A DNA stretch of 64,000 nt from assembly GCA_963847715.1 (NCBI GenBank), contig CAWKAZ010000002.1, positions 62,001 through 126,000 of the forward strand, given 5' to 3'. Of the stretch, positions 29,417 to 37,555 are shown in pieces. The position numbers and the translations under genes are program-made. A model generated the notes under the pieces. It saw only the letters and a program-made list of their open reading frames with translations, did not search any database and had not been told where the DNA came from. Source of the stretch: Acidiflorens sp963847715 (GTDB taxonomy: Bacteria; Acidobacteriota; Terriglobia; Terriglobales; Acidobacteriaceae). Each line of letters starts with the position of its first letter. Positions within the stretch are counted from its first letter, which is position 1.

Positions 29417-30421
29417 ATGAAATTCTTCCGTGGAACGGGACTTCTTACGGCCGCGATTCTCGCGTTGGGTCTCTCCTCTCTGGCCCAGGTTCCGGCCCCC
29501 GCCAACCAGGCTCGGCGCCTCATTCTGAAAGACGGCTCGTATCAATCAGTCACCAAATATGAAGTCAACGGCGATCGTGTCCGCTACTTCAGCGCCGAAC
29601 GCGGCGAATGGGAGGAAGTCCCAAAATCGCTGATTGACTGGGACGCGACTGACAAATTCGAACAGGGGCGCCTCCAGGGCAATCTGGCTCCCGAAGCGGT
29701 CGAACTTGATAAGCAAATGGAAGCCGAACGCAAGTTGGAACAAGCGCGTTCCCCGCAAGTCGCTCCTGGTCTGCGCCTGCCGGACGAAGGCGGCGTCTTT
29801 CTTCTCGAAACTTTCGAAGACGTGCCGCAGTTGTCGGAACTGCAGCAGTCCGGCAGTGAACTAAACCAGAACACAAAGGCGAACATTCTGCGGGCAACCA
29901 TCAATCCATTGGGCGGCGTGAAGCAGACGATCGAGCTTCCGGGAACGCATGCCAAGGTGCAGTCTCACACCGCCGTACCGTCGATCTACGTCAACATCGA
30001 CTCGAATGACGGTGCGCCCGCGGGAGCGCAGGCCGCCGGAGATCCTCCGCCTCCCCCGCCCACCGAGCGTTTCAAGATCATTCGCGTCGAAGCCAAAGGC
30101 GGCAAGCGCGTCGCGGGCGCCGTTAAGATCGCCGTCACCGGGAAAATGAAAACGGACGAGCGCTTCGTCGCCTCCACATCCACCGCAATGTCCGGCGGTT
30201 GGGTCAAGCTCACGCCCACCGACCCACTACCGGCGGGCGAATACGCGATTGCCGAAATGCTCGGCAAAGAAGGAATGAATCTCTACGTTTGGGATTTCGG
30301 AATGAATCCAAACGCGCCTGCGAATGCGGGCTCGTGGAAGCCAGAACCCTCAGCCCAACCGAAAACAGAAAAGCCGCCGGATCTGCAGAAGCGGGAGAAA
30401 AACGAGTTTACTGACAACTGA
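29417..30421 (+). CDS. Secreted protein of unknown function
   Basis: 334 residues with a signal peptide (MKFFRGTGLLTAAILALGLSS..AQ, first ~24). After it comes 'RLILKDGSYQSVTKYEVNGD' (about 34-53), a segment seen in many acidobacterial exported proteins, then a charged linker, then a globular part (about 120-290) and a Pro/Lys/Glu-rich tail. No recognised catalytic motif. The final codons and the stop (GAC-AAC-TGA) are part of a GACTGAC-type repeat tract, so the C-terminus may have been set by repeat insertion. Confidence 0.7.
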   Translation: MKFFRGTGLLTAAILALGLSSLAQVPAPANQARRLILKDGSYQSVTKYEVNGDRVRYFSAERGEWEEVPKSLIDWDATDKFEQGRLQGNLAPEAVELDKQMEAERKLEQARSPQVAPGLRLPDEGGVFLLETFEDVPQLSELQQSGSELNQNTKANILRATINPLGGVKQTIELPGTHAKVQSHTAVPSIYVNIDSNDGAPAGAQAAGDPPPPPPTERFKIIRVEAKGGKRVAGAVKIAVTGKMKTDERFVASTSTAMSGGWVKLTPTDPLPAGEYAIAEMLGKEGMNLYVWDFGMNPNAPANAGSWKPEPSAQPKTEKPPDLQKREKNEFTDN

Positions 30422-30440
30422 CGACTGACGACTGAGAACT
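30411..30440. repeat. ACTGACG/ACTGAGA octamer tract overlapping a stop codon
   Basis: ACTGACAACTGACGACTGAC followed by GACTGAGAACT. The first TGA of the tract ends the upstream secreted-protein gene. The tract fills the short convergent gap before the diguanylate cyclase gene. Confidence 0.8.
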
Positions 30441-30444
30441 ATTT

Positions 30445-31497
30445 CTACGTTTCCATCAACCCCTGCGAGGCAACTCCAATGTTGTCGCGGGTCGTGTTCT
30501 TGACCATGTACATCATCTCGTCGGCCTGACGAATAATGTCGTGCGGCGTCTGCGCATCGGTAGGAAAAGTCGCCAGCCCCATGCTGGCACGCAGGTTCAA
30601 GTTCAATCCCTGCTCCGAGCAGAAAGTTCCCGCGCGCAATGAATCCTGCAAGCGTTTTGCTACCACCACCGCTTGATCTTTGCTCGTCTGCGGCAACAGC
30701 ACAACGAACTCGTCTCCTCCATAGCGGAATGCAAAATCAATCAGCCTTAACTGCGCTTTGACCAGATATCCAACTTCGGCCAGCAGACGGCTGCCCACTA
30801 GATGCCCGTGCGTGTCGTTGACCGATTTGAAGTGGTCCAAGTCAATAAAGATCACGCTGAACTGATAGCCGAACCGAGCGGAACGATAAACTTCGGTCTC
30901 GAGCGTCTTATGAAGATGGCGCGCGTTGAATAGACCGGTGCAGTCGTCGGTGATGGTGAGTTCCTGAATCTTCTCGACCGACCGCGCATTCTCAATCGAA
31001 ATCGCAGCGTAGTCGCAAAGGGCCTGCAGGAAGAACATCTCCTGTTCGCTCATTTCCGCATTCGCGTTCACCAACTGGATCACGCCCAGCACACGGTGTT
31101 TCGAGCGCAGCGGCACACAAATCACGGAGTGCGTCTGCAGCCGCGTCAGTTCGTCGAGACGAGATGAGAAACGTGGATCGCTCTGCACATCGGGCACGAT
31201 CAGCGGCTGACCGTGCTTGGCCACCCAGCCGGCGATCCCCTCGCCGACCTTTAGACGCACCTTCGACAAAACTTCCGCCGCTGCCCCAACCGCGATGGCG
31301 AAATAGAGTTCGTCCTTCTCTTCATCCACCATCAGCAGCGACCAGGTGTCGGGACGGAAATATTCCGCCATTTTTTCCATGATGGTCTGCAGGATGGAAT
31401 CGAGGTTCAGCGAAGAGGTAAGCGCCTTCGCGACATCATGAAAGATGGTCAGCTCTTGCGACAGGCGAATTGGGGATGTGCCCGCTGCCTCTGACAT
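30445..31497 (-). CDS. GAF-GGDEF diguanylate cyclase
   Basis: 350 residues. Predicted to make cyclic-di-GMP from two GTP. A GAF sensor domain (about 25-165) is followed by a GGDEF domain (about 180-345) with an intact active site RYGGDEFVVLLP. The I-site R-x-x-D (RLID) is exactly five residues before GGDEF, so product inhibition is likely. No membrane segment, so it is cytoplasmic. The GAF ligand is unknown. It lies alone, convergent with the secreted-protein gene and divergent from the RodZ-like gene. Confidence 0.93.
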   Translation of the reverse strand: MSEAAGTSPIRLSQELTIFHDVAKALTSSLNLDSILQTIMEKMAEYFRPDTWSLLMVDEEKDELYFAIAVGAAAEVLSKVRLKVGEGIAGWVAKHGQPLIVPDVQSDPRFSSRLDELTRLQTHSVICVPLRSKHRVLGVIQLVNANAEMSEQEMFFLQALCDYAAISIENARSVEKIQELTITDDCTGLFNARHLHKTLETEVYRSARFGYQFSVIFIDLDHFKSVNDTHGHLVGSRLLAEVGYLVKAQLRLIDFAFRYGGDEFVVLLPQTSKDQAVVVAKRLQDSLRAGTFCSEQGLNLNLRASMGLATFPTDAQTPHDIIRQADEMMYMVKNTTRDNIGVASQGLMET

Positions 31498-31831
31498 GCA
31501 GTCCTCGACCCACAGGGTTGGATACGAAATTATAGGTTTGGATGCGTGAGGCGGGCAATGAACGTAGGTAACCGGTACCAGTCACGCCAACCCGCTCCGT
31601 TCGCGGGCCGCCCCCGGGCTCAAGCCGGGCCCAGCGGGCGGTCTCAGCGCAACCACGCTAATCATAAGCCATTGGTGAACTGCTGGCAGCCCGAGAAGTC
31701 ACCTTGCACAAGAAATGCCTGAGAGCGTATCCCTACTTCCGATCGCGGATTGGAGATTACCAATTTTCTATGATCTTCCCTCTCGACAGAGTAAAATTCC
31801 GTTCGCCATCCAACACGAGCGGGAGCCCGGT
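31498..31831. promoter_or_regulatory. Divergent intergenic region with a GC-rich nested hairpin
   Basis: 334 bases between the divergent GGDEF and RodZ-like genes. At 31608-31641, outer arms CCGCCC and GGGCGG enclose an imperfect CCCGGGCT/AGCCGGG hairpin. The frame of the downstream gene is open back to about 31715, but the RBS-supported start is 31832, so I treat the rest as non-coding. Promoters for both genes should be here; I cannot place boxes with confidence. Confidence 0.5.
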
Positions 31832-32731
31832 TTGCCATCCTTTGGCGAAAAACTTAAACAGGAGCGCGAGAAGCGCAAGATCACGCTCGAGCAAATTTCC
31901 GTCTCCACCAAAATCGGCACCCGCATGCTGCAGGCGCTTGAGGAAGATAAATTCAACCAGTTGCCTGGTGGCATCTTCAACAAGGGCTTTGTTCGCGCCT
32001 ATTCCCGCTTCGTTGGCCTGGACGAAGATCAAACCGTCGCCGACTATTTGCAGGCCTCGGGCGATGCGCCTCCGCCTCCAACCGAAATTGCCGTGCCGGA
32101 AGAAGAACGTGAACCGGCGGAGAACATTCGTCGTATGGAGGCTACTTCCTCCTCCGCGTCGCGGCCGCTGCCGTGGGGATGGTTCGCCGCGCTCCTTCTC
32201 ATTGTCGCGCTCGCACTTTCGCTCTGGAGCAGTCGCTGGCGCGATCACGATAAGCCGTCGGCCCACTCTACCCAAAACACGTCGGTGGCCCCCGCAGACG
32301 CCGCAGGGGCACCTGTCACGCCACTGAACCCTGCGCCTAGGAGCGCGCCGCAAGATGTCCGCGTCGACGGTCCGGCCAGTTCCAGTTCGTCCTCAAGTGT
32401 CTCGTCCCCGCCCCAAACGAGCCCGACATCTCAGGATCGGCCGGTCGCCCCGGGCGAGTTTGTAGTCGACATCCAGGCGCATGAGGAATCCTGGGTCTCC
32501 TACACCGCGGACGGTAAAACGCACTCGTCCGAACTGCTCACCGCAGGCAGCCAGCGGTCAATCCCAGCTCGAAAAGAAATCGTGCTGAAGCTCGGAAATG
32601 CCGGTGGCGTCGACCTTCGATTCAACGGAAAGAAGATCAACTCCGGTGGAGAATTCGGCGAGGTTAAGACCGTTACTTTTGGTCCGGGAGGAGTGGTGCC
32701 AAACGCCACATCTGCTGCCACTACACCCTAA
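31832..32731 (+). CDS. RodZ-like protein: HTH_25, membrane segment, C-terminal DUF4115 domain
   Basis: 299 residues from TTG 31832, with GGGAG at 31820-31824; PSFGEKLKQEREKRK is the family N-terminus, which settles the start against a longer frame. HTH domain about 3-75, transmembrane helix about 115-134, Ser/Pro-rich linker, and a beta-rich DUF4115 domain about 205-290 ('VDIQAHEESWVSYTADGKT'). RodZ couples MreB to the membrane and wall machinery; here mreB is 23 kb away. An HTH transcription role is also possible. Confidence 0.85.
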   Translation: MPSFGEKLKQEREKRKITLEQISVSTKIGTRMLQALEEDKFNQLPGGIFNKGFVRAYSRFVGLDEDQTVADYLQASGDAPPPPTEIAVPEEEREPAENIRRMEATSSSASRPLPWGWFAALLLIVALALSLWSSRWRDHDKPSAHSTQNTSVAPADAAGAPVTPLNPAPRSAPQDVRVDGPASSSSSSSVSSPPQTSPTSQDRPVAPGEFVVDIQAHEESWVSYTADGKTHSSELLTAGSQRSIPARKEIVLKLGNAGGVDLRFNGKKINSGGEFGEVKTVTFGPGGVVPNATSAATTP

Positions 32732-32964
32732 GTTTTTCTCTTTCTTTTCTTCCGCTTACCAGCTGCTCCCCACCGTTCGATGTGGATTGGCTTCCACTCA
32801 ATGTTGCCCCTCTATTCCCCGCCCAATTTCATTGCGTTCTGACAGCAAACTCTGGTACCGTTTTGAAGAGCATTAAGCCCAAACCCCGGTCAAGAGCCCG
32901 CGGCTTCATCGGCCCCCCTTATCGGAAGCAAAAAGGCTCAAAAGTAACCTTGAGGAGATACAGC
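32732..32964 (+). promoter_or_regulatory. Leader region upstream of metK
   Basis: 233 bases with a pyrimidine-rich start (TTTTTCTCTTTCTTTTCTTCC). I looked for SAM-I, SAM-II and SAM-IV riboswitch cores and saw none. The RBS GAGGAG at 32952-32957 precedes the TTG start by seven bases. Otherwise I see nothing specific in it. Confidence 0.35.
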
Positions 32965-34149
32965 TTGCCAGCAAAGAATCGTTTTCTATTTACCTCGGAG
33001 TCTGTAACCGAGGGACATCCGGATAAAATCGCCGACCAGATTTCCGATGCCATTCTCGACGCCTGCCTTCGTGAAGATCCGAACAGCCGCGTCGCTTGCG
33101 AAACCCTGACCTGCACCGGCCTGGTCGTAATCGCCGGCGAGATCACCACCAAAGCCTACGTTGACTTTCAAAACCTCGTCCGCGGAGTCGTGCAGTCAAT
33201 CGGCTACGACAATGCCGTCTATGGTTTCGATTCCAACACTTGCGCTGTGATTTCCAGCATCAACAAACAGTCCGGCGATATCGCGATGGGCGTGGACACC
33301 GGCGGCGCCGGCGACCAGGGCATGATGTTCGGCTACGCCTGCAACGAAACTCCCGAACTGATGCCCCTCCCGATTTCACTCGCACACAAGCTCACCCAGA
33401 AACTTTCCGAAGTCCGTAAGAACGGCACCTGCCCTTACCTGCGTCCCGATGGAAAATCGCAGGTTACCGTCGAGTACGACGCGCAGAAGAAAGTGAAGCG
33501 CGTGGATGCCGTGGTCGTCTCGACCCAGCATTCCGAGAGCGTCGGCAACGACGAACTGCGAGCCGACATTCTGAAGCACGTGATCCAGACCGTCATTCCG
33601 GCCCACCTGCTCGACGAAGACACTAAGTACCACATCAATCCCACCGGACGCTTCGTCATCGGCGGCCCAATGGGCGATTCCGGCCTCACCGGCCGCAAGA
33701 TCATCGTCGACACTTACGGTGGCATGGGACGTCACGGTGGCGGCGCATTCAGTGGCAAGGATCCGACCAAGGTTGACCGTTCCGCTGCCTACATGGCTCG
33801 CTACATCGCCAAGAACATCGTGGCTGCCGGCCTAGCCGACCGTTGTGAAGTACAACTCGCTTATGCGATCGGTGTTGCCGATCCCGTCAGCGTACTGGTG
33901 GATACTTTCGGAACCGAGAAGATTGATGCCACTCTGATCCCGGATCTGGTGCGGGCCAACTTCAAGCTGAAGCCGCGCGAGATCATCGAGACGCTGAACC
34001 TGCGCCGTCCGATTTATCGCAAGACGGCATCTTACGGACACTTTGGCCGCACCGACCCGGATTTCACCTGGGAAGCGACCGACAAGGCCGCGAAGCTGGC
34101 GTCGGACGCTGGCTTAAAGAAAAATGAGCCGGTGGGGGCGAGAAAATAG
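32965..34149 (+). CDS. metK: MetK, S-adenosylmethionine synthetase
   Basis: 394 residues from TTG 32965, supported by GAGGAG seven bases upstream and by family length; the open frame extends to 32782 but that part is not conserved-looking. Makes SAM from methionine and ATP. Motifs: TSESVTEGHPDK (10-21), 'DTGGAGDQGMMFGYA', 'PTGRFVIGGPMGDSGLTGRK' and 'GGGAFSGKDPTKVDRSAAY'. Its neighbour is ahcY, so SAM production and SAH breakdown are side by side. The TTG start may keep translation moderate. Confidence 0.96.
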   Translation: MPAKNRFLFTSESVTEGHPDKIADQISDAILDACLREDPNSRVACETLTCTGLVVIAGEITTKAYVDFQNLVRGVVQSIGYDNAVYGFDSNTCAVISSINKQSGDIAMGVDTGGAGDQGMMFGYACNETPELMPLPISLAHKLTQKLSEVRKNGTCPYLRPDGKSQVTVEYDAQKKVKRVDAVVVSTQHSESVGNDELRADILKHVIQTVIPAHLLDEDTKYHINPTGRFVIGGPMGDSGLTGRKIIVDTYGGMGRHGGGAFSGKDPTKVDRSAAYMARYIAKNIVAAGLADRCEVQLAYAIGVADPVSVLVDTFGTEKIDATLIPDLVRANFKLKPREIIETLNLRRPIYRKTASYGHFGRTDPDFTWEATDKAAKLASDAGLKKNEPVGARK

Positions 34150-34157
34150 TTCTTTCA

Positions 34158-34238
34158 CCTCGGAGGCACAGAGAGACGGAGAAAAGCGATTTGGTTTTTC
34201 CCGGTTTAGGTTTTCTCTGTGACTCCGTGCCTCCGTGG
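34158..34238. repeat. Imperfect inverted repeat of the CACGGAGGCAC / CACAGAGAAAA type
   Basis: Left arm 34158-34185 and right arm 34211-34238 match as reverse complements at about 23 of 28 positions. It lies between metK and ahcY. The arm TTTTCTCTGTGACTCCGTGC is a dispersed-repeat word I recognise from many environmental bacterial genomes. It may end metK transcripts or be a REP-like mobile remnant. Confidence 0.75.
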
Positions 34239-34311
34239 TGGATTATTCATCCGCAGCGCAAGAGCTGCATAGATATTCATTCAGTGTCATCATCCGGGGA
34301 TTAGGAGAAAC

Positions 34312-35583
34312 ATGGCTACCACATCAGTTACCAGCGACGTTAAAGGTTTTGAACTGGCCGATCTAGGCAAGAAACGCATCGAGTGGGCGAACCAGTCGAT
34401 GAAAGTTCTGCAGATCATCCGCAAGGAATTCATCAAGAACCAGCCGCTCAAGGGCATTCGCGTTTCGGCCTGCCTGCACGTAACGGCTGAGACCGCGAAC
34501 CTAATGATCGCCTTGCGCGACGGCGGCGCCGATGTGGCGCTTTGCGCTTCGAACCCGTTGTCCACACAGGATGACGTGGCCGCCAGCCTAGTGCGCGATT
34601 ACAGCATCCCGGTTTTCGCCATCAAGGGCGAAGACAACGACTCTTACTATTCGCACATCATGGCGGCGCTCGATCATAAGCCGCAGTTCACCATGGATGA
34701 TGGCGCCGACCTGGTTTCAATCCTCCACACCAAGCGCAAGACCGAATTGGCGAATGTGATTGGCGGAACGGAAGAGACAACTACCGGCGTCATTCGCCTG
34801 CGTGCAATGGCCAAGGAAGGCGTACTGCAATATCCGATCGTCGCGGTCAATGACGCCGATACCAAGCACCTGTTCGACAATCGCTACGGCACCGGCCAAT
34901 CGACGATCGATGGCATTATCCGCGCGACCAATTTCCTGCTTGCCGGATCGAAGTTCGTGGTCGCCGGCTACGGCTGGTGCGGACGTGGTCTGGCTTCGCG
35001 TGCGCGGGGCGCGGGAGCCGAAGTCATCGTCACCGAAGTCGATCCGACGAAAGCGCTCGAAGCCGTGATGGACGGCTTCCGCGTGATGAGTATGGAAGAA
35101 GCCGCCAAACTTGGCGACGTTTTCTGCACCGTTACCGGCAACAAAAACGTGCTCGCCAAGCAGCACTTCGAACTCATGAAGGATGGCGCGATCATATCGA
35201 ACTCGGGCCACTTCAATGTCGAAATCGATATTCCGTCGCTCGAAAAGATGTCGTCTTCGAAGCGCACCACCCGCGACTTTGTTGAGGAATACTCATTGAA
35301 AGATGGACGCCGCATCAACCTGCTTGGCGAAGGCCGCCTTATCAATCTGGCGGCCGCCGAAGGCCATCCGGCCTCAGTCATGGATATGAGCTTTGCCGAT
35401 CAAGCCCTTTCCTGCGAGTACATGGTGAAGAACCACGCGTCGCTCGAAAAGAAGGTCTACACCGTTCCCGTCGACCTCGACAAGCGGGTGGCCAAACTGA
35501 AGCTGGAATCGCTCGGCATCAAGATCGACCGCCTCACCTCAGAGCAGGAGGAGTACCTGGCAAGCTGGTCGGAAGGAACGTAG
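34312..35583 (+). CDS. ahcY: AhcY, adenosylhomocysteinase
   Basis: 423 residues. Splits S-adenosylhomocysteine to adenosine and homocysteine using tightly bound NAD. The NAD fold shows 'VVAGYGWCGRGLASRARGAG' (about 220-240) and substrate motifs include 'CLHVTAETANLMIAL', 'CASNPLSTQDDVAASL' and 'SNSGHFNVEID'. GGATTAGGAGAAAC precedes the ATG. Together with metK it forms the methylation cycle. A perfect terminator follows. Length fits the ~430-residue bacterial/archaeal form without the ~40-residue insert of the longer type. Confidence 0.96.
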   Translation: MATTSVTSDVKGFELADLGKKRIEWANQSMKVLQIIRKEFIKNQPLKGIRVSACLHVTAETANLMIALRDGGADVALCASNPLSTQDDVAASLVRDYSIPVFAIKGEDNDSYYSHIMAALDHKPQFTMDDGADLVSILHTKRKTELANVIGGTEETTTGVIRLRAMAKEGVLQYPIVAVNDADTKHLFDNRYGTGQSTIDGIIRATNFLLAGSKFVVAGYGWCGRGLASRARGAGAEVIVTEVDPTKALEAVMDGFRVMSMEEAAKLGDVFCTVTGNKNVLAKQHFELMKDGAIISNSGHFNVEIDIPSLEKMSSSKRTTRDFVEEYSLKDGRRINLLGEGRLINLAAAEGHPASVMDMSFADQALSCEYMVKNHASLEKKVYTVPVDLDKRVAKLKLESLGIKIDRLTSEQEEYLASWSEGT

Positions 35584-35587
35584 AGCC

Positions 35588-35606
35588 AGTTATCAGTTGT
35601 CAGTTT
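35588..35606. repeat. Short TCAGTTGTCAGTTT tract
   Basis: TTATCAGTTGTCAGTTTCAC, a two-unit member of the CTCAGTT/GTCAGTT repeat family, between the ahcY stop and its terminator. Confidence 0.6.
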
Positions 35607-35612
35607 CACGAG

Positions 35613-35640
35613 GGGCGGCGCAAGCCGCCCTGTTTTCTTT
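35613..35640 (+). terminator. Rho-independent terminator after ahcY
   Basis: GGGCGGC (35613-35619), GCAA tetraloop, GCCGCCC (35624-35630), then TGTTTTCTTT. Same GCAA loop as the ALDH terminator. Confidence 0.9.
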
Positions 35641-35766
35641 GTATCAAGTATCGCTTGAGCGAAGCCGAAAAGCTCTCCGAATAGCACTCCCCTTTAGGGG
35701 ATCGCTGGTGTTCGCCTTTCAAGTTCTGCTTGAATTTTGCCGATGAAGCCACACGAGGGGTTACGT

Positions 35767-36309
35767 GTGGCTGCAAACTCCAAAGTGCTCCTGGTCGAAG
35801 ACAGCAAATTTCTCCGCATGGCCAGCGAACGCGCTCTTTCCAAAGCCGGATTCGAGGTCAGCACCGCGGCAGATGGCGAGGAGGCGTTACAGTCGGTGCG
35901 GGACAAACCACCCGACATCATCCTGCTCGACCTGCTGCTGCCCAAGATCAGCGGCCCGCAGGTGCTGAAAGCCCTGAAAAACGATCCCTCCACCACGCAA
36001 ATTCCGGTCATCGTACTGACCAGCCTCTCGCAGAAGAATGAAGAAAAGCTTCTGCAGGAAGGAGCGACCGCTTATTTCGAAAAGTCCGCTCTGGAGCTCG
36101 ACAAGAACTCGGATCGTCTGGCAGCCACGGTAGAAACAGTGCTGCGTCAGGTCAACCACCAAAAAGAACTCCAACAACAATTGAAGGAATCTGCGATCAA
36201 GCGAGCGGCAGCGAAGGCCGCCACGACCGACGAGTGGGAAATCGAGGTAGCGGCGGTAGAATCAACTGCATGTACCACTACGATCCCTCAACCGCCCTCG
36301 AAGAGCTGA
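35767..36309 (+). CDS. Response regulator with receiver domain and short basic helical tail
   Basis: 180 residues if GTG 35767 is the start (GAGGGG six bases upstream); ATG 35743 would add eight. Receiver with E11/D12, phosphoacceptor D55 (in IILLD) and a C-terminal lysine in YFEKSA. The ~55-residue tail after the receiver is Lys/Ala-rich and helical, with no known output domain. No kinase lies adjacent, so its input is unknown. Its 3' end overlaps the next small gene by 40 bases, suggesting coupled expression. Confidence 0.85.
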   Translation: MAANSKVLLVEDSKFLRMASERALSKAGFEVSTAADGEEALQSVRDKPPDIILLDLLLPKISGPQVLKALKNDPSTTQIPVIVLTSLSQKNEEKLLQEGATAYFEKSALELDKNSDRLAATVETVLRQVNHQKELQQQLKESAIKRAAAKAATTDEWEIEVAAVESTACTTTIPQPPSKS

Positions 36310-36479
36310 CTGAAGACGCGACTCTGCCCAATCCCGTCCACGTGCGCGACATGATGCTGCGTCACAAACTCACCGCCGATCAATCGCTCGAACTGAACCG
36401 GATTTTTGTCGAGTACCAGAAGTTCTTCGGCGAAGCGCAGAAACTGGGCAAGCAAATCTTGCAGCGCCTGGTTGCGTAG
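36270..36479 (+). CDS. Small protein of unknown function overlapping the response-regulator gene
   Basis: 69 residues from ATG 36270, in a different frame, overlapping the end of the response-regulator gene by 40 bases and followed directly by a perfect terminator. Sequence is soluble, helical and rich in Leu/Gln/Glu ('AEQ'-like heptads near the C-terminus, 'EAQKLGKQILQRLVA'). I do not recognise a family. The overlap plus the terminator placement argue that it is real and co-expressed with the regulator. Confidence 0.6.
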   Translation: MYHYDPSTALEELTEDATLPNPVHVRDMMLRHKLTADQSLELNRIFVEYQKFFGEAQKLGKQILQRLVA

Positions 36480-36490
36480 AAATTTTCCGG

Positions 36491-36535
36491 AAAAGAAAAA
36501 CGGCTGGCAGCATCGCTGCTGCCAGCCGTAATTTA
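36491..36535. terminator. Bidirectional terminator between convergent genes
   Basis: Perfect 12-bp stem CGGCTGGCAGCA (36501-36512) with TGCTGCCAGCCG (36517-36528) and a TCGC loop. AAAAGAAAAA lies on the left (a T-run for minus-strand transcripts) and TAATTTATTT on the right. It serves both the small plus-strand gene and the Gly-rich minus-strand gene. Confidence 0.93.
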
Positions 36536-36554
36536 TTTCCCGAGGCAAAGCCTG

Positions 36555-37040
36555 TTACCGGCGTCCGCCACCATGAGATCCGCCACCACCGTGGAACCCA
36601 CCGCCACCGCGCGATTCGCCACCGTGGAACCCGCCTCCACTGCGCGCTTCGCCGCCGCGGAAGCCATGACCCTTGCCGGCAAAGCTGTGCCCTTCGTAGC
36701 CGCGACCGGCAAATCCTCGGCCTTCAAATCCGCGTCCATAGTATCCGCGGCCGTAGAAACCGGGGCGATAGAATCCATGGTCCCAATACGGATGTCCCCA
36801 TCCGTGATACCACGGGCCTGCACCGATGAAGACGCCGCCCGAAAACCACTCTGGGCCGTAATATCCGTAAGGTGCGCAGCCATATGGATAATCCGGATAG
36901 TATCCATAGTCACAAACCGGTGCTTCGGCTACGTATCCGGGGCCAAACCCGATGCCAACTCCTACCCTGACCTGCGCCTGCGCAAACGTCAGCGGCAGAG
37001 CTAACAGACTGAGCAGAGCTAAATACCGAAAGTACTTCAT
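36555..37040 (-). CDS. Secreted Gly/His/Tyr-rich protein
   Basis: 161 residues from ATG 37040, which follows GGAGAAAGGGG; an extra 13 upstream codons are possible but lack an RBS. Signal peptide MKYFRYLALLSLLALPLTFAQA, then about 55 residues dense in Tyr/Pro/Gly, and a C-terminal half made of GRGF/GGFHGGE-like repeats. Such proteins are often surface-associated or metal-binding (many His), but no specific role can be given. Low-complexity repeats may vary in length among strains. Confidence 0.7.
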   Translation of the reverse strand: MKYFRYLALLSLLALPLTFAQAQVRVGVGIGFGPGYVAEAPVCDYGYYPDYPYGCAPYGYYGPEWFSGGVFIGAGPWYHGWGHPYWDHGFYRPGFYGRGYYGRGFEGRGFAGRGYEGHSFAGKGHGFRGGEARSGGGFHGGESRGGGGFHGGGGSHGGGRR

Positions 37041-37239
37041 ATTGGACCCCTTTCTCCGATCCGGCTTGCCAGTCGCCACTCACCGAATCCAGAAGCTTTC
37101 AGCTTTTCGTTGCCTTTGAAAGCTTCTAGTGATTAGAACTCGAACCGGCGGAAAAAGTTGCGGAATCGGGGGTGGCTGATTTCAACCATCCTGCTTGAAA
37201 TGAACCGGTTGGAAGGGATTAGAGGGATGGCCTGTGGAC

Positions 37240-37554
37240 TCAGGCCTTGCCCTGGATCTTTGCCCACCACCAGCGCACGCCGACAAACAGAAAACGCCAG
37301 TCGGAGAAGAACTCTGGTGGCTTGCCCTCGAAGGCATGGCCGATGAACTGGAAAATCCATCCGATCAGGAACAGGCCGAGCGCATACAGCCAAAGGTGAG
37401 GAATGAAAATGCCAGCGATCGCGACTGCGCCGGAAAGCAGAATGAGAGGAATGCCCAGCGTGTGACAGAGACGGTTTACAGGATGCTGATGGCTGGAGCT
37501 GTACTGCGCGATCCACTGCTCGTTGCTGCGTCCGCCTAACACGCGCAGCATCAT
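37240..37554 (-). CDS. Mpo1-like / DUF962 membrane protein
   Basis: 104 residues with two to three predicted membrane helices. Family features: 'HQHPVNRLCHTLGIPLILLS' (about 22-41) and 'FIGHAFEGKPPEFF' (about 69-82). The yeast member Mpo1 is an Fe(II) alpha-dioxygenase of 2-hydroxy fatty acids, and the conserved His residues seen here agree with a metal site. A fatty-acid oxidation role is plausible but untested in bacteria of this group. It is one base from the DUF4440 gene, so probably co-transcribed. Confidence 0.85.
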   Translation of the reverse strand: MMLRVLGGRSNEQWIAQYSSSHQHPVNRLCHTLGIPLILLSGAVAIAGIFIPHLWLYALGLFLIGWIFQFIGHAFEGKPPEFFSDWRFLFVGVRWWWAKIQGKA

Positions 37555-37555
37555 A

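Noticed and set aside
31715..31831. 39-residue N-terminal extension of the RodZ-like protein
   Set aside because: The family begins at the HTH (SFGEKLKQ), and TTG 31832 has an RBS; the extension is not similar to anything expected.
32732..32964. SAM riboswitch before metK
   Set aside because: I looked for the SAM-I, SAM-II and SAM-IV cores and found none of the conserved junction or pseudoknot sequences.
34239..34311. SAH riboswitch before ahcY
   Set aside because: The conserved core (CCGAGGAGCG-like segment) is missing; the structure here is a dispersed repeat instead.
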